Shown here: one piece after another, positions 25,589 to 34,448 of the stretch | How the letters are laid out: the number at the start of each line of letters is the position of its first letter | Numbering within the stretch: position 1 is the first letter of the stretch | Source: Streptomyces acidiscabies | GTDB taxonomy: Bacteria > Actinomycetota > Actinomycetes > Streptomycetales > Streptomycetaceae | Assembly: GCF_020010905.1 (NCBI RefSeq) | Contig: NZ_JAGJBY010000002.1 | Span: forward strand, 4,092,001 to 4,156,000 | DNA length: 64,000 bases | Direction of reading: 5' to 3' | The notes under the pieces: generated by a model | What the model was told of the DNA's origin: nothing | What the model saw: only the letters and a program-made list of their open reading frames with translations | Database searches by the model: none | Translations under genes and position numbers: made by a program

Positions 25589-26532
25589 GATGCGTCTCCT
25601 CGGGGTTGGGAGAGGCCCAACCGGGTTGCTATCAGGGCCCGGTGGTGTGCGGGGCCGCCCCAGTCCGCCGCAAGTGCCCACGCCCGCTTGGCGTAGCGGT
25701 GCAAGTCGTATTCCGTGGTGTAGCCGATCGCGCCGTGGCACTGGATCGCCGCCCGCGCGGTCTTCCGGGCCGCCTCCGAGGCCAACACCTTTGCCGCTGA
25801 CGTCCGTACGTCCGCGTCGGCGTCCCCGGCGGCCTGCGCCCACCCCGCCGCGAGGACCGACGCACGGGCGAACCGCAACGCCACCAGGGCGTCGGCCAAC
25901 GTGTGCTTCACCGCCTGGAACGAGCCGACCGGCACGCCGAACTGCTCCCGCTCCCGCACGTACGCGACGGTCAGCTCGGCCATCCGGGTCCCGAGGCCCA
26001 CGAGCAGACCTGACGTGGCCAACACCCCCCGCCGCCGGGCCACTTCGAGCACGGAGGGATCGTCGGTGAGCAGCACTCCACCCCGGGCCGGGGCCGTGAC
26101 ACGCGCCAACTGCCGTGTCGCGTCCACCGATTCGAGGGGCTCGATATCCAACTCCTCGCGCCGGAACAGCCGTATCCGACCGGCCGCCGCGAGAGCGACG
26201 AGATCCGCTCGGGCCGCGAACGGCACCGGTGCGCCCTCGGAGAAGGAGACGGTCAGCAGAGCCGAACCGTCCAACACCTCGGCCAGCAACGGGAGTTCGG
26301 CCAACAGAGGGGCGCCGACAGCGATCGTCTCGGCGGCCGGGACCGGTACCCCGCTGTGCCCCAGCCTCTCCATCAGCGGTGGCAGACAGTTCTCGTCGAG
26401 TCCCGCCTCGCCGGGTACGAGTGCGCCGAGCGCCCCTACCTCCGCGAGCATCCGCCATACGTCAGGTTTCGCCAGCACCCCGCCCGCCGCCTCGGCGAGC
26501 GCCGCGTCCACCTCGGTCACGGAGAAACGCAC
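25585..26532 (-). CDS. Acyl-CoA dehydrogenase small subunit (FadE32/FadE33-like)
   Basis: A 315-residue protein, shorter than homotetrameric acyl-CoA dehydrogenases. Its length fits FadE32 and FadE33 of mycobacteria, which pair with a second FadE subunit. Family sequence appears in GVLATSGLLVGLGTRMAELTVAYVREREQFGVPVGSFQAVKHTLAD and CHGAIGYTTEYDLHRYAKRAWAL. The N-terminal half is divergent. It is next to the FadE31-like gene (4-bp gap) and overlaps the SDR start, so the products probably form a heteromer acting on a CoA ester of the steroid C/D-ring fragment. Which subunit carries the base is not clear from sequence. Confidence 0.78.
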   Translation of the reverse strand: MRFSVTEVDAALAEAAGGVLAKPDVWRMLAEVGALGALVPGEAGLDENCLPPLMERLGHSGVPVPAAETIAVGAPLLAELPLLAEVLDGSALLTVSFSEGAPVPFAARADLVALAAAGRIRLFRREELDIEPLESVDATRQLARVTAPARGGVLLTDDPSVLEVARRRGVLATSGLLVGLGTRMAELTVAYVREREQFGVPVGSFQAVKHTLADALVALRFARASVLAAGWAQAAGDADADVRTSAAKVLASEAARKTARAAIQCHGAIGYTTEYDLHRYAKRAWALAADWGGPAHHRALIATRLGLSQPRGDAS

Positions 26533-26536
26533 CCGC

Positions 26537-27661
26537 TCACCTCCTGGGGAGTCCGAGCAGGCGCTCGGCGACGATGTTGCGCTGGATCTCGTTCGTGCCG
26601 GCGTAGAGGGGACCGGCGAGCGAGAAGAGGAAACCCTTGCTCCAGGGTCCGGCCAACTCGGCGTCGGGGCCGAGGAGTTCGGTGGCCGTCTCGTGCAGGC
26701 GGACGTCCAGCTCGGACCAGAAGAGCTTGTTGAGGCTGGCCTCGGCGCCGACCTCGCGGCCGTCGGTGATCGCGGTGACCTGCTCCAGGGTGAACCACTG
26801 GTACGCCTGCGCGTCGATCCACGCCTGCACGACGTCGTCCCGGTGGGGCCCGGCGCCCACGGACTTGGCCAGGTCCACCAGGCGGTCGGCGGTGTGCAGG
26901 AAGCGGCCGGGGGAGCGGAGCGTCAAACCGCGTTCGGAGCCCGTGGTGGCCATGGCGACCGTCCAGCCCTGGCCCACCTCGCCGAGTACGTCCGAGTCCG
27001 GTACGAAGACGTCGTCCAGGTAGACGTCCGCGAACCCCTCGTCCCCGTCGAGGCGTTGGAAGCCTCGGACCGTCACGCCGGGGGCGTCGAGCGGGAGCAG
27101 GAAGTAGGTGAGGCCGCGATGCCGGTCCGCGTCGGGGTCGGTGCGGAACAGGCCGAAGAGGTGGGTGCAGAAGGCGCCGCGCGTGGTCCACGTCTTGTGG
27201 CCGGTGAGCCGCCAGCCACCGTCGACACGGGCCGCACGGCTGCGGATCGCCGCGAGGTCGCTGCCCGCTCCGGGCTCCGACCAGCCCTGCGCCCAGAGGT
27301 CCTCGGCCGCCGCCAACCTCGGGAGGAGACGGGCCTGTTGCTCGGGGGTGCCGTACCGGAAGATCGTGGGGGCCAGCAGGAAGATCCCGTTCTGGGTGAC
27401 CCGGGCCGGTGCGCCCGCCCGGTAGTACTCCTCCTCGAAGATCAGCCACTCCCACAGCGACGCACCCCGCCCGCCGTACTCCTCCGGCCACGACACGACC
27501 GACCAGCGGGCCGCGAACAGCTCACGTTCCCAGCCGAGATGGGCGGCGAAGCCGTCGCGGGTGTCGCCGGACGGCAAGGGGGGCGACGGCACATGCGCGG
27601 CCAGCCAGTCGCGGGCTTCCTGGCGGAACGCGTCCTCTTCGGGGCTCCAGGTCAGGTCCAT
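26537..27661 (-). CDS. fadE31: Acyl-CoA dehydrogenase, FadE31-like
   Basis: A 374-residue flavoprotein. It resembles mycobacterial FadE31 as I remember it: TWSPEEDAFRQEARDWLAAHV, SVVSWPEEYGGRGASLWEWLIFEEEYYRAGAP, WAQGWSEPGAGSDLAAIRSRA (FAD/substrate region), GLFRTDPDADRHRGLTYFLL, MATTGSERGLTLRSPGRFL and the C-terminal AGTNEIQRNIVAERLLGLP. In the HIP pathway FadE31 works with FadE32 and FadE33 on a late CoA thioester. It lies between the EchA20-like gene (3-bp gap) and its presumed partner subunit, a tight operon. Confidence 0.8.
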   Translation of the reverse strand: MDLTWSPEEDAFRQEARDWLAAHVPSPPLPSGDTRDGFAAHLGWERELFAARWSVVSWPEEYGGRGASLWEWLIFEEEYYRAGAPARVTQNGIFLLAPTIFRYGTPEQQARLLPRLAAAEDLWAQGWSEPGAGSDLAAIRSRAARVDGGWRLTGHKTWTTRGAFCTHLFGLFRTDPDADRHRGLTYFLLPLDAPGVTVRGFQRLDGDEGFADVYLDDVFVPDSDVLGEVGQGWTVAMATTGSERGLTLRSPGRFLHTADRLVDLAKSVGAGPHRDDVVQAWIDAQAYQWFTLEQVTAITDGREVGAEASLNKLFWSELDVRLHETATELLGPDAELAGPWSKGFLFSLAGPLYAGTNEIQRNIVAERLLGLPRR

Positions 27662-27664
27662 GGG

Positions 27665-28468
<804 letters not shown>

Positions 28469-28478
28469 GGAAGCCCCT

Positions 28479-29582
28479 TCACCCGGTGAAGCCGGTAGGC
28501 CCGGCGGACTCGGAGCCGCCGGGAATCTCCGCGAACCCCGTCAGCCGCGCGAGCACGGCTTCCGCCTCCGCCACGATCCGCTCGATCAACTCCTTGCAAC
28601 TGGGCAGATCCTCGATCACCCCGGCCACCTGCCCCGACGCCAGCGTCCCGAGATCCACCCGCCCCTCGACCATCGACGCCCGCAGCATCATCGGCGTGTT
28701 CGCGGCCATCAGCACCTGCGACCACCCCAGCTCATGCCCCCGCCGCATCGCGAGGCCCTCCCGGACCATGGCGGACCAAGGAATGCCCGAACTCCGGTGA
28801 AACGCCGACGCGTTGCGCACAGACCGCCAAGCCCGGCCGGGCGCCCGCTCCCGCAACAGCCGTTCGACCAACTCCGTCCGCAACACCCTTTGCGGAACCC
28901 CGTCGAGGACCCGCGTCACAACCGTCCCGTCCACCCCCCGCCGCAGATACTCCGCCTTCACCGCGCCCGGCACCGTACTGTCACTGGTCAGCAGGAACCG
29001 CGTCCCCATCGCGACCCCCACGGCCCCCATCGCGAGCGCCGCCACCAGCCCCCGCCCGTCCCGGAACCCGCCCGCCGCGATCACCGGAATGTCCACCGCG
29101 TCCACGACCTGCGGCACCAGGATCGACGTAGGCACGCCCCCGGTGTGCCCGCCCCCCTCACCCCCCTGCACGACAACGGCGTCCACCCCCCACCCCGCCA
29201 CCTTCTCCGCATGCCGCCGAGCCCCCACGGACGGCACGACGACCAGCCCGCCCTCCTTGAGCCGCCGGATCACCCGCTCCTGCGGCGCGAGCGCGAACGA
29301 CGCGACCCGCACCCCCTCCCGCACCAGCAACTCCCCGCGCTCCAGCACATCCGGCGCGTCCCCGCGCAGATTCACCCCGAACGGCGCGTCGGTCCGCTCG
29401 CGCACCGCGCGGATCGCGTCCCGGGTCTCCTCCAGGGTCAGCGTCGCGCCGGCGAGGATCCCGAGCCCCCCGGCAGCCGCCGTGGCCGCCGTCAGCTCGG
29501 GCCCGCTGACGTACCCCATCCCGGTCTGCACGATCGGATATCGCACCCCGGCCAGTTCGCACAGCGGCGTGTGCAGTCCCAC
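28479..29582 (-). CDS. ipdC: IpdC-like flavin-dependent reductase (nitronate monooxygenase family)
   Basis: A 367-residue FMN TIM-barrel protein: YPIVQTGMGYVSGPELTAATAAAGGLGILAG at the N-terminus, DAVVVQGGEGGGHTGG, PVIAAGGFRDGRGLVAALAMGAVGVAMGTRFLLT (FMN phosphate site). By family it looks like a 2-nitropropane dioxygenase. In steroid loci this protein is IpdC, which acts on 5-hydroxy-HIC-CoA-derived intermediates. The GTG at 29582 follows GGAGG at good spacing. It is flanked by EchA20-like and IpdF-like genes in one operon. Confidence 0.8.
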   Translation of the reverse strand: MGLHTPLCELAGVRYPIVQTGMGYVSGPELTAATAAAGGLGILAGATLTLEETRDAIRAVRERTDAPFGVNLRGDAPDVLERGELLVREGVRVASFALAPQERVIRRLKEGGLVVVPSVGARRHAEKVAGWGVDAVVVQGGEGGGHTGGVPTSILVPQVVDAVDIPVIAAGGFRDGRGLVAALAMGAVGVAMGTRFLLTSDSTVPGAVKAEYLRRGVDGTVVTRVLDGVPQRVLRTELVERLLRERAPGRAWRSVRNASAFHRSSGIPWSAMVREGLAMRRGHELGWSQVLMAANTPMMLRASMVEGRVDLGTLASGQVAGVIEDLPSCKELIERIVAEAEAVLARLTGFAEIPGGSESAGPTGFTG

Positions 29583-29596
29583 AACGGGCCCTCCTC

Positions 29597-30379
29597 TCAG
29601 GCGTGTTGACTGCTGACGGAGACGACTTCGCCGGTCATGTACGACGCGTAGCCGCTCGCGAGGAACACGACCACGTTGGCCACCTCCCACGGCTCGGCCG
29701 CACGCCCGAACGCCTCGCGGCTCGTCAACCGGTCCAGCAGCTCCGCACTGGTGACCTTCTCCAGGAACGGATGCAGCGCGAGGCTCGGCGACACCGCGTT
29801 GACCCGGATCCCGTGCCCGGCGAGGTCCAGCGCCGCGCACCGCGTCAGCGCCATCACCCCGGCCTTCGCGGCGGCGTAGTGCGCCTGCCCCTCCTGCGCC
29901 CGCCACCCCACCACCGACGCGTTGTTGACGATCACCCCGCGCCGCCCGCCCCGCACCATCCGCCGCCCGGCCGCCCGCACACACCGGAACGTGCCCGTCA
30001 GCGTCACGTCCAGCACCCGCCCCCATTCGGCGTCGCTCATCTCCAGCACCGAACGCGTCCCGCCGAGCCCCGCGTTGTTGACCATCACATCGACGCCGCC
30101 GAACGCGTCGGCCACGTCGAGGAGTTCCTCGACCTGCTCCCCAACGGTCACATCGCATACGGCCGTTGCGACCCGGTCCGCGCCGAACTCCTTCCCCAGC
30201 GCCTCGTGCGCCTCGGCGAGCCGCCGCTCGTGGACGTCCCCGAACACCACGGCACGCGCGCCCTCTTCGAGGCTCCGCCGGACGACCGCCGAGCCGATGC
30301 CCGCACCGGCGGCTGCCGTGACGACGACTGTCTTTCCTGCGAGCAACCCATGGCCAGGCACGTACTCGGGCAGGTCCAT
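29597..30379 (-). CDS. ipdF: IpdF-like short-chain dehydrogenase
   Basis: A 260-residue SDR very like mycobacterial Rv3559c (IpdF): GHGLLAGKTVVVTAAAGAGIGSAV, VNNAGLGG, VIVNNASVVGWRAQ, HYAAAKAGVMALTRC, RVNAVSPSLALHPFL, and the C-terminus TGEVVSVSSQHA. IpdF oxidises the 5-hydroxyl group of the HIP side-chain-shortened CoA ester. Catalytic Ser, Tyr and Lys are present. It is the first gene of the leftward operon; the ATG follows GGGGGA. The divergent ipdA begins 102 bp away, and a palindrome in between (30427-30444) probably controls both. Confidence 0.84.
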   Translation of the reverse strand: MDLPEYVPGHGLLAGKTVVVTAAAGAGIGSAVVRRSLEEGARAVVFGDVHERRLAEAHEALGKEFGADRVATAVCDVTVGEQVEELLDVADAFGGVDVMVNNAGLGGTRSVLEMSDAEWGRVLDVTLTGTFRCVRAAGRRMVRGGRRGVIVNNASVVGWRAQEGQAHYAAAKAGVMALTRCAALDLAGHGIRVNAVSPSLALHPFLEKVTSAELLDRLTSREAFGRAAEPWEVANVVVFLASGYASYMTGEVVSVSSQHA

Positions 30380-30426
30380 CGGTCCCCCTGCTTGTCCGGA
30401 GCCGGAACGGCGATTTACCGTAACCC

Positions 30427-30444
30427 ACCAAGCATTTGTTTGGT
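30427..30444. promoter_or_regulatory. Candidate KstR2-type operator between ipdF and ipdA
   Basis: ACCAAGCATTTGTTTGGT, an imperfect 18-bp palindrome, lies midway in the 102-bp divergent promoter region. A close relative, ACCAAGCAAACGCTAGGT, lies at 33546-33563 before the SDR gene. The half-site ACCAAG fits the AnCAAG half of the mycobacterial KstR2 motif as I recall it, but the spacing is 6 instead of 2, so binding by the local TetR protein is inference. Confidence 0.6.
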
Positions 30445-30481
30445 AGGGACCCAGTCGACGCCAAACCCCGAGAGGGTCAAC

Positions 30482-31339
30482 ATGGCTGACAAGACAGTGC
30501 GGTTGGAGGACTTCGCCGGAGTCGTCGAGTCCGGCATGACGATCGGGATCGGCGGCTGGGGCTCGCGCCGCAAACCCATGGCGCTGGTCCGGGAGATCCT
30601 GCGTGGCGACGCCAGAGACCTGACCGTCGTCACCTTCGGTGGCCCCGACGCCGGACTGCTCTGCGCGGCGGGGAAAGTCCGCAAACTGGTCTACGGATTC
30701 GTCTCGTTGGACTCCATCGCCCTCGACCCGCACTTCCGTTCCGCACGCGAACGCGGGGAGATCGAGACCGCCGAGTACGACGAGGGCATGGTCGTCACGG
30801 GACTGCGCGCGGCGGCGAGCCGGCTGTCGTTCCTGCCGACGCGGGCCGGGCTCGGCTCGGACGTCCTGACCATGAACCCGGACCTCAAGACCGTCAACTC
30901 CCCTTACACGGGTGAGGAGTACGTCGCGATGAAGGCGCTCCCGCTGGACCTCGCCCTCCTCCACATGAACCGCGCCGACCCCACCGGGAACGCCCAGTAC
31001 CTGGGCCCCGACCCGTACTTCGACGACCTGTTCGCCCGCGCCGCCGACCGCTGCTACGTCAGCGCCGAACGCGTCGTCCCCGACCTGCTCGCCGAAGGCC
31101 CCGCCCAGACCCTGCTGTTGAGCCGCATCTTCGTCACCGGCGTGATCGAGACGCCGCGCGGCGCGCACTTCACCTCGTGCGTGCCGGACCACCCGCGCGA
31201 CGAGGCGTTCCAGGCGCACTACGCGGCCTCCGCCAAGGACCCGGCGGCGTGGGAGCTGTTCCGCAAGCGGTTCCTGGACGGCGACGAACGCGCCTACCAG
31301 CAGGCCGTCACCGACTTCCACACCGAGGAGGGGCGATGA
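30482..31339 (+). CDS. ipdA: CoA-transferase family ring hydrolase subunit IpdA
   Basis: A 285-residue class I CoA-transferase alpha-like subunit. MADKTVRLEDFAGVVESGMTIGIGGWGSRRKPMALVREIL and VVTFGGPDAGLLCAAGKVRKLVYGFVSLDS are typical of IpdA. IpdAB is not a transferase but a hydrolase that opens the last steroid ring of COCHEA-CoA. The stop overlaps the ipdB start by ATGA, so the two subunits are made together. A GAGAGGG site precedes the ATG. It is the first gene of the rightward arm of the cluster. Confidence 0.85.
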   Translation: MADKTVRLEDFAGVVESGMTIGIGGWGSRRKPMALVREILRGDARDLTVVTFGGPDAGLLCAAGKVRKLVYGFVSLDSIALDPHFRSARERGEIETAEYDEGMVVTGLRAAASRLSFLPTRAGLGSDVLTMNPDLKTVNSPYTGEEYVAMKALPLDLALLHMNRADPTGNAQYLGPDPYFDDLFARAADRCYVSAERVVPDLLAEGPAQTLLLSRIFVTGVIETPRGAHFTSCVPDHPRDEAFQAHYAASAKDPAAWELFRKRFLDGDERAYQQAVTDFHTEEGR

Positions 31340-32079
31340 TCACCCGCGCGGAAGTGTGCGCCGCCGCCTGCGCCGACACCTGGCAGGGCGCCGGTGAAGT
31401 CCTCGCGCACGCCGTCGGGTCGGTCCCGATGATCGGCGCCCGGCTGGCCCGGCTCACCACCAGCCCCGAACTCGTCCTGTCCGACGGCGAGGCGTACTAC
31501 ATGAGCGAGCCGCCGCCGCTCGGGGGCACGGCCGCCGACGGAGGAGTGGTCGAGGGCTGGGTGCCCTTCGGCCGGATCTTCGAACTCGTCGAGAGCGGAC
31601 GGCGGCAGAGCATGATGGGCGCCAGCCAGATCGACCGCTACGGCAACCAGAACATCTCCCTCGTCGGCGACTGGCGGCAGCCGACACGGCAGTTGATCGG
31701 GGTGCGCGGCGCTCCGGGCAACACCGCCAACCACCGTACGGACTACTGGGTTTCGCGGCATTCGCCGAAGGTGTTCGTGGAGAAGGTCGACCTCGTGTGC
31801 GGGGTCGGCAACGACCGCGCCGGGAAACTGACGTTCCATCATCTCGGCGTCGTCGTCACCGACTTGGCCGTCCTGGACTACGGCGACGACGGGCGGCTCC
31901 GCATCCGCTCCGTGCACCCCGGCGTCACCGTCGACGACGTCCGCGCCCGTACCGGGTTCGCGCTGGACGCGACCGGTGTCACCGAGACCCGGCTCCCCGA
32001 TCCGGCCGAACTGCGCCTGATCCGCGAGGAGATCGACCCCCGGGGGCTGCGGAACCGGGAGGTCCCCGTCACTCCGTGA
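31336..32079 (+). CDS. ipdB: CoA-transferase family ring hydrolase subunit IpdB
   Basis: A 247-residue beta-like subunit. Family features: MITRAEVCAAACADTWQGAGEVLAHAVGSVPMIGARLARLT, ELVLSDGEAYYMSEPPPLG, FGRIFELVESGRRQSMMGASQIDRYGNQNISLVGDW and the GNTANHRTDYW region. IpdB completes the heterotetramer that cleaves the C ring. The gene overlaps ipdA by 4 bases and converges with the TetR gene, with an 11-bp overlap of their 3' ends. Confidence 0.85.
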   Translation: MITRAEVCAAACADTWQGAGEVLAHAVGSVPMIGARLARLTTSPELVLSDGEAYYMSEPPPLGGTAADGGVVEGWVPFGRIFELVESGRRQSMMGASQIDRYGNQNISLVGDWRQPTRQLIGVRGAPGNTANHRTDYWVSRHSPKVFVEKVDLVCGVGNDRAGKLTFHHLGVVVTDLAVLDYGDDGRLRIRSVHPGVTVDDVRARTGFALDATGVTETRLPDPAELRLIREEIDPRGLRNREVPVTP

Positions 32080-32701
32080 CCAGACCGCCGTACAGGATTC
32101 TCAAGTACTGCTCGGAGACCGCCTCGTGGCGGAACCGGCCGCGCGGGCGGTACCAGCGGACCGAGCACCAGACCGTGTCGCGGATGAAACGGTAGGTGAG
32201 ACGCGCGTCGACGTCCGCGCGGAACGCCCCGGACTCCTGCCCCGCGGTGATGGCCCGCAGCCAGATCTTCTCGATCTTGCGGCCCCACTGCTCGACGTAC
32301 GCGAACCGGGGCTGGCCGGTCAGGGAGGCGGACTCGTTCTGGTAGAGGGCGACCGCCTCCGGCGTCTCGTGTATGACGGCGAAGGAGTGCTGGACGAGCT
32401 GGTCGAGGACCCGGCGCGGGTCCTGCTCCGCCTTCTCGATCGCGGTGAACCGCTCCAACAGGCGGCCGAGGAAGTCGCGGAGGATCTCGTCGAGCATCTC
32501 CTCCTTCGACGCGAAGTGGTGGTACAGGCTGCCCGAGAGAATGCCCGCGTCGTCCGCGATGTCCCGGACCGTGGTCTGCGTGTACCCGCGCGAGGCGAAC
32601 AACTTCGCGGCGATCCCCAGGAGTTCGGCCCGGCGGTCCGAACCCGCCCTCGGGGAGCCGCCGTTGTCGGCCGCCGTGCGGACGGGGCGTCTCACCGCCA
32701 T
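32069..32701 (-). CDS. kstR2: KstR2-like TetR repressor
   Basis: A 210-residue TetR protein. Helix-turn-helix segment: FASRGYTQTTVRDIADDAGILSGSLYHHFASKEEMLDEILRDFL. The C-terminal FRADVDARLTYRFIRDTVWCSVRWYRPRGRF is very close to what I remember of mycobacterial KstR2, the repressor of HIP degradation released by a CoA-thioester intermediate. It lies inside the cluster, tail to tail with ipdB, and the repeated 18-bp palindromes at 30427 and 33546 are its likely sites. No palindrome of this type was found before its own start. Confidence 0.8.
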   Translation of the reverse strand: MAVRRPVRTAADNGGSPRAGSDRRAELLGIAAKLFASRGYTQTTVRDIADDAGILSGSLYHHFASKEEMLDEILRDFLGRLLERFTAIEKAEQDPRRVLDQLVQHSFAVIHETPEAVALYQNESASLTGQPRFAYVEQWGRKIEKIWLRAITAGQESGAFRADVDARLTYRFIRDTVWCSVRWYRPRGRFRHEAVSEQYLRILYGGLVTE

Positions 32702-32777
32702 GTCGTCGTTCCTTCCCGTCCTGCCCGGTACAGCGCCTTGCCCGGTACGGCGCTCAGCATAGCGATCAAGCCCCGGC

Positions 32778-33524
32778 TCACGCGTTCGGCGTGTGCCGCA
32801 GGAACCCCGGCCACTCGCCGCCCCCGTCCACGTTCAGCACCGCGCCCGTCACATGCGCGGCCAGCGGCGACGCCAGCAGCACACACGCGCCGCCCACGTC
32901 CTCCGGCCGTGCGAACACGCCCCTCGGGATCGTCGCCGCGACCCGCGCGACCTGCTCCGCGTCGCCGTAGTGGTCCATCGACCCCGGCGTCTCCACCAGG
33001 CCGCAACTCACCGCGTTCACCCGGACCTTGGGCGCCCACTCCACCGCGAGCGACGCCGTCAGGCTCTCCAGCGCCGCCTTCGCCGCCCCGTACACCGCCG
33101 TCCCCGGGCTCACCCGGCGCGCGCTGATCGAGGTCACGTTGAGGACGAGCCCGCCGTCCGCCATCACCGGGAACACCGCCCGGCACACATACACCGGCGC
33201 CAGGAAGTTCAACTCCGTGACCCTGCGGTGGAATCGGGGGGAGGCGTCCGCGAAATCGGCGTACGGCGCACCGCCCGCGTTGTTGACGGCGACGTCGACC
33301 CGGCCGCAGCGGCGGGCCACGTCCTCGATCCACCGCTCGACCTGGTCCGGGTCGCGGACGTCCAACCGGCTGAAGTGCGCGGGGAGTTCGGGCGGCTCGG
33401 TACGGGCGCACACCTCGACGTGCGCGCCCGCCTTGAGGAACATCTCCGCGATCCCCGCCCCGACCCCGCGCGTGCCTCCGGTGACCAGGACGACCTTTCC
33501 CGACATGTCCAACTGGAGGGCCAT
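32778..33524 (-). CDS. SDR oxidoreductase of the steroid-ring cluster (Rv3549c-like)
   Basis: A 248-residue short-chain dehydrogenase: GKVVLVTGGTRGVGAGIAEMFLKAGAHVEVCAR (cofactor), NNAGGAPYADF, a catalytic Ser at NVTSISARRV and YGAAKAALES, then GAVLNVDGGGEWPGFL. Similar to Rv3549c of the KstR2 regulon. No ribosome site is visible before ATG 33524, and the predicted operator ends 22 bases upstream, so the mRNA may be leaderless. It lies downstream of nothing else and is transcribed toward the TetR gene. Confidence 0.8.
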   Translation of the reverse strand: MALQLDMSGKVVLVTGGTRGVGAGIAEMFLKAGAHVEVCARTEPPELPAHFSRLDVRDPDQVERWIEDVARRCGRVDVAVNNAGGAPYADFADASPRFHRRVTELNFLAPVYVCRAVFPVMADGGLVLNVTSISARRVSPGTAVYGAAKAALESLTASLAVEWAPKVRVNAVSCGLVETPGSMDHYGDAEQVARVAATIPRGVFARPEDVGGACVLLASPLAAHVTGAVLNVDGGGEWPGFLRHTPNA

Positions 33525-33545
33525 GCCGACACAGTAGCCAGCCGC

Positions 33546-33563
33546 ACCAAGCAAACGCTAGGT
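33546..33563. promoter_or_regulatory. Second copy of the KstR2-type operator
   Basis: ACCAAGCAAACGCTAGGT, 6 of 7 paired positions in the arms, 22 bases upstream of the SDR start. Shares ACCAAGCA and the terminal GGT with the site at 30427-30444. Confidence 0.55.
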
Positions 33564-33585
33564 TCGGGGCGCGGCTTGCTGAGGC

Positions 33586-34218
33586 CTACGCGAGGTCACG
33601 GTGGCGCGGGCGAGGCAGCAAGGCGAACGCGCTCTCCGCTATCGAGGTCAGGCGGGCGGGACTGTGGCCGTACGCGCCTACGACATCGCTGCCGCGGATG
33701 ACGGTCAGCAGAAGGTACGCGAGGTCGTCGGGATCCGCGTCGGGGTCGATGTCGCCGTTGCGCTGCGCCGCTCGCAGACACTCGGCCACCGCCGTCGCGA
33801 CCACGGTGAAGCAGTCGTTGGCCAGGCGTTTCACTTCGGGGTCGGAGGCGCCGATCTCCAGGGCCATCTTGGCGGCGAAGCAGGCCGCCCCCGCCCGGTC
33901 GGGGGCGGGGGGTACGTCGGCGGCGAGCGGCACCCCGTGGACGGCGCGGAGCAAGTACGCGTGCAGTCGTTCCAGGGCGCCCTCGTCCGGTCCGTCGAGC
34001 ATCTTCCCTGGACCCTGCGCCAGCCGGCCGAAGTAGCCGGCCATCGCCTCCAGCAGCACGCCGTGCTTGCCGTCGAACGCGGCGTAGAGGCTGCCGCGGC
34101 CCAGGCCGGTGGCGGCGCTGATGTCGTCGACGCTCGTGCCGTTGTAGCCCGAGGCGCGGAACTGCCGCTCGGCGGCATGCAGGACGTGGTCCCGGTCGAA
34201 GCTTCGTGGTCTCGCCAT
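33586..34218 (-). CDS. TetR-family regulator, divergent from flavoprotein/efflux pair
   Basis: A 210-residue TetR protein: MARPRSFDRDHVLHAAERQFRASGYNGTSVDDISAATGLGRGSLYAAFDGKHGVLLEAM is the DNA-binding part. The C-terminal domain (ADVPPAPDRAGAACFAAKMALEIGASDPEV) is of the TetR_C_16/AcrR-like kind. The ATG at 34218 fits the family; an upstream in-frame ATG would add 12 residues. It diverges from a thioredoxin-reductase-like flavoprotein and a DHA2 exporter, the standard layout for a repressor that senses the exported or modified compound. Two inverted repeats lie in the shared promoter region. Confidence 0.85.
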   Translation of the reverse strand: MARPRSFDRDHVLHAAERQFRASGYNGTSVDDISAATGLGRGSLYAAFDGKHGVLLEAMAGYFGRLAQGPGKMLDGPDEGALERLHAYLLRAVHGVPLAADVPPAPDRAGAACFAAKMALEIGASDPEVKRLANDCFTVVATAVAECLRAAQRNGDIDPDADPDDLAYLLLTVIRGSDVVGAYGHSPARLTSIAESAFALLPRPRHRDLA

Positions 34219-34243
34219 ACATCGAAGGTAAAGCCAACCCGTC

Positions 34244-34291
34244 GTACTTGACAAGTCAGTACAGAACTATCTAGGTTTCTGACCGTTCAGT
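34244..34291. promoter_or_regulatory. Candidate TetR operators in divergent promoter region
   Basis: GTACTTGACAAGTCAGTAC (34244-34262) has 5-bp outer arms and contains a TTGACA -35-like hexamer. CTGACCGTTCAG (34280-34291) is a 4-bp-arm inverted repeat, and TCAGTAC occurs in both sites. The remaining sequence to 34448 is a 150-base leader in which I see nothing more. Confidence 0.45.
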
Positions 34292-34448
34292 ACACAACCC
34301 TCCTGAGCTCACCGGACAGGGTGCGTGCACGCCTGGCAGAGCAACCCGCGCCATCTCGAACGGCGCAAGACGGCCGCCGGCCACATCCTGGGCTTCCTGA
34401 ACAACTGCCCCCTCCAACCACCCCAGAACTCGAAAGGCCGACCGAACC

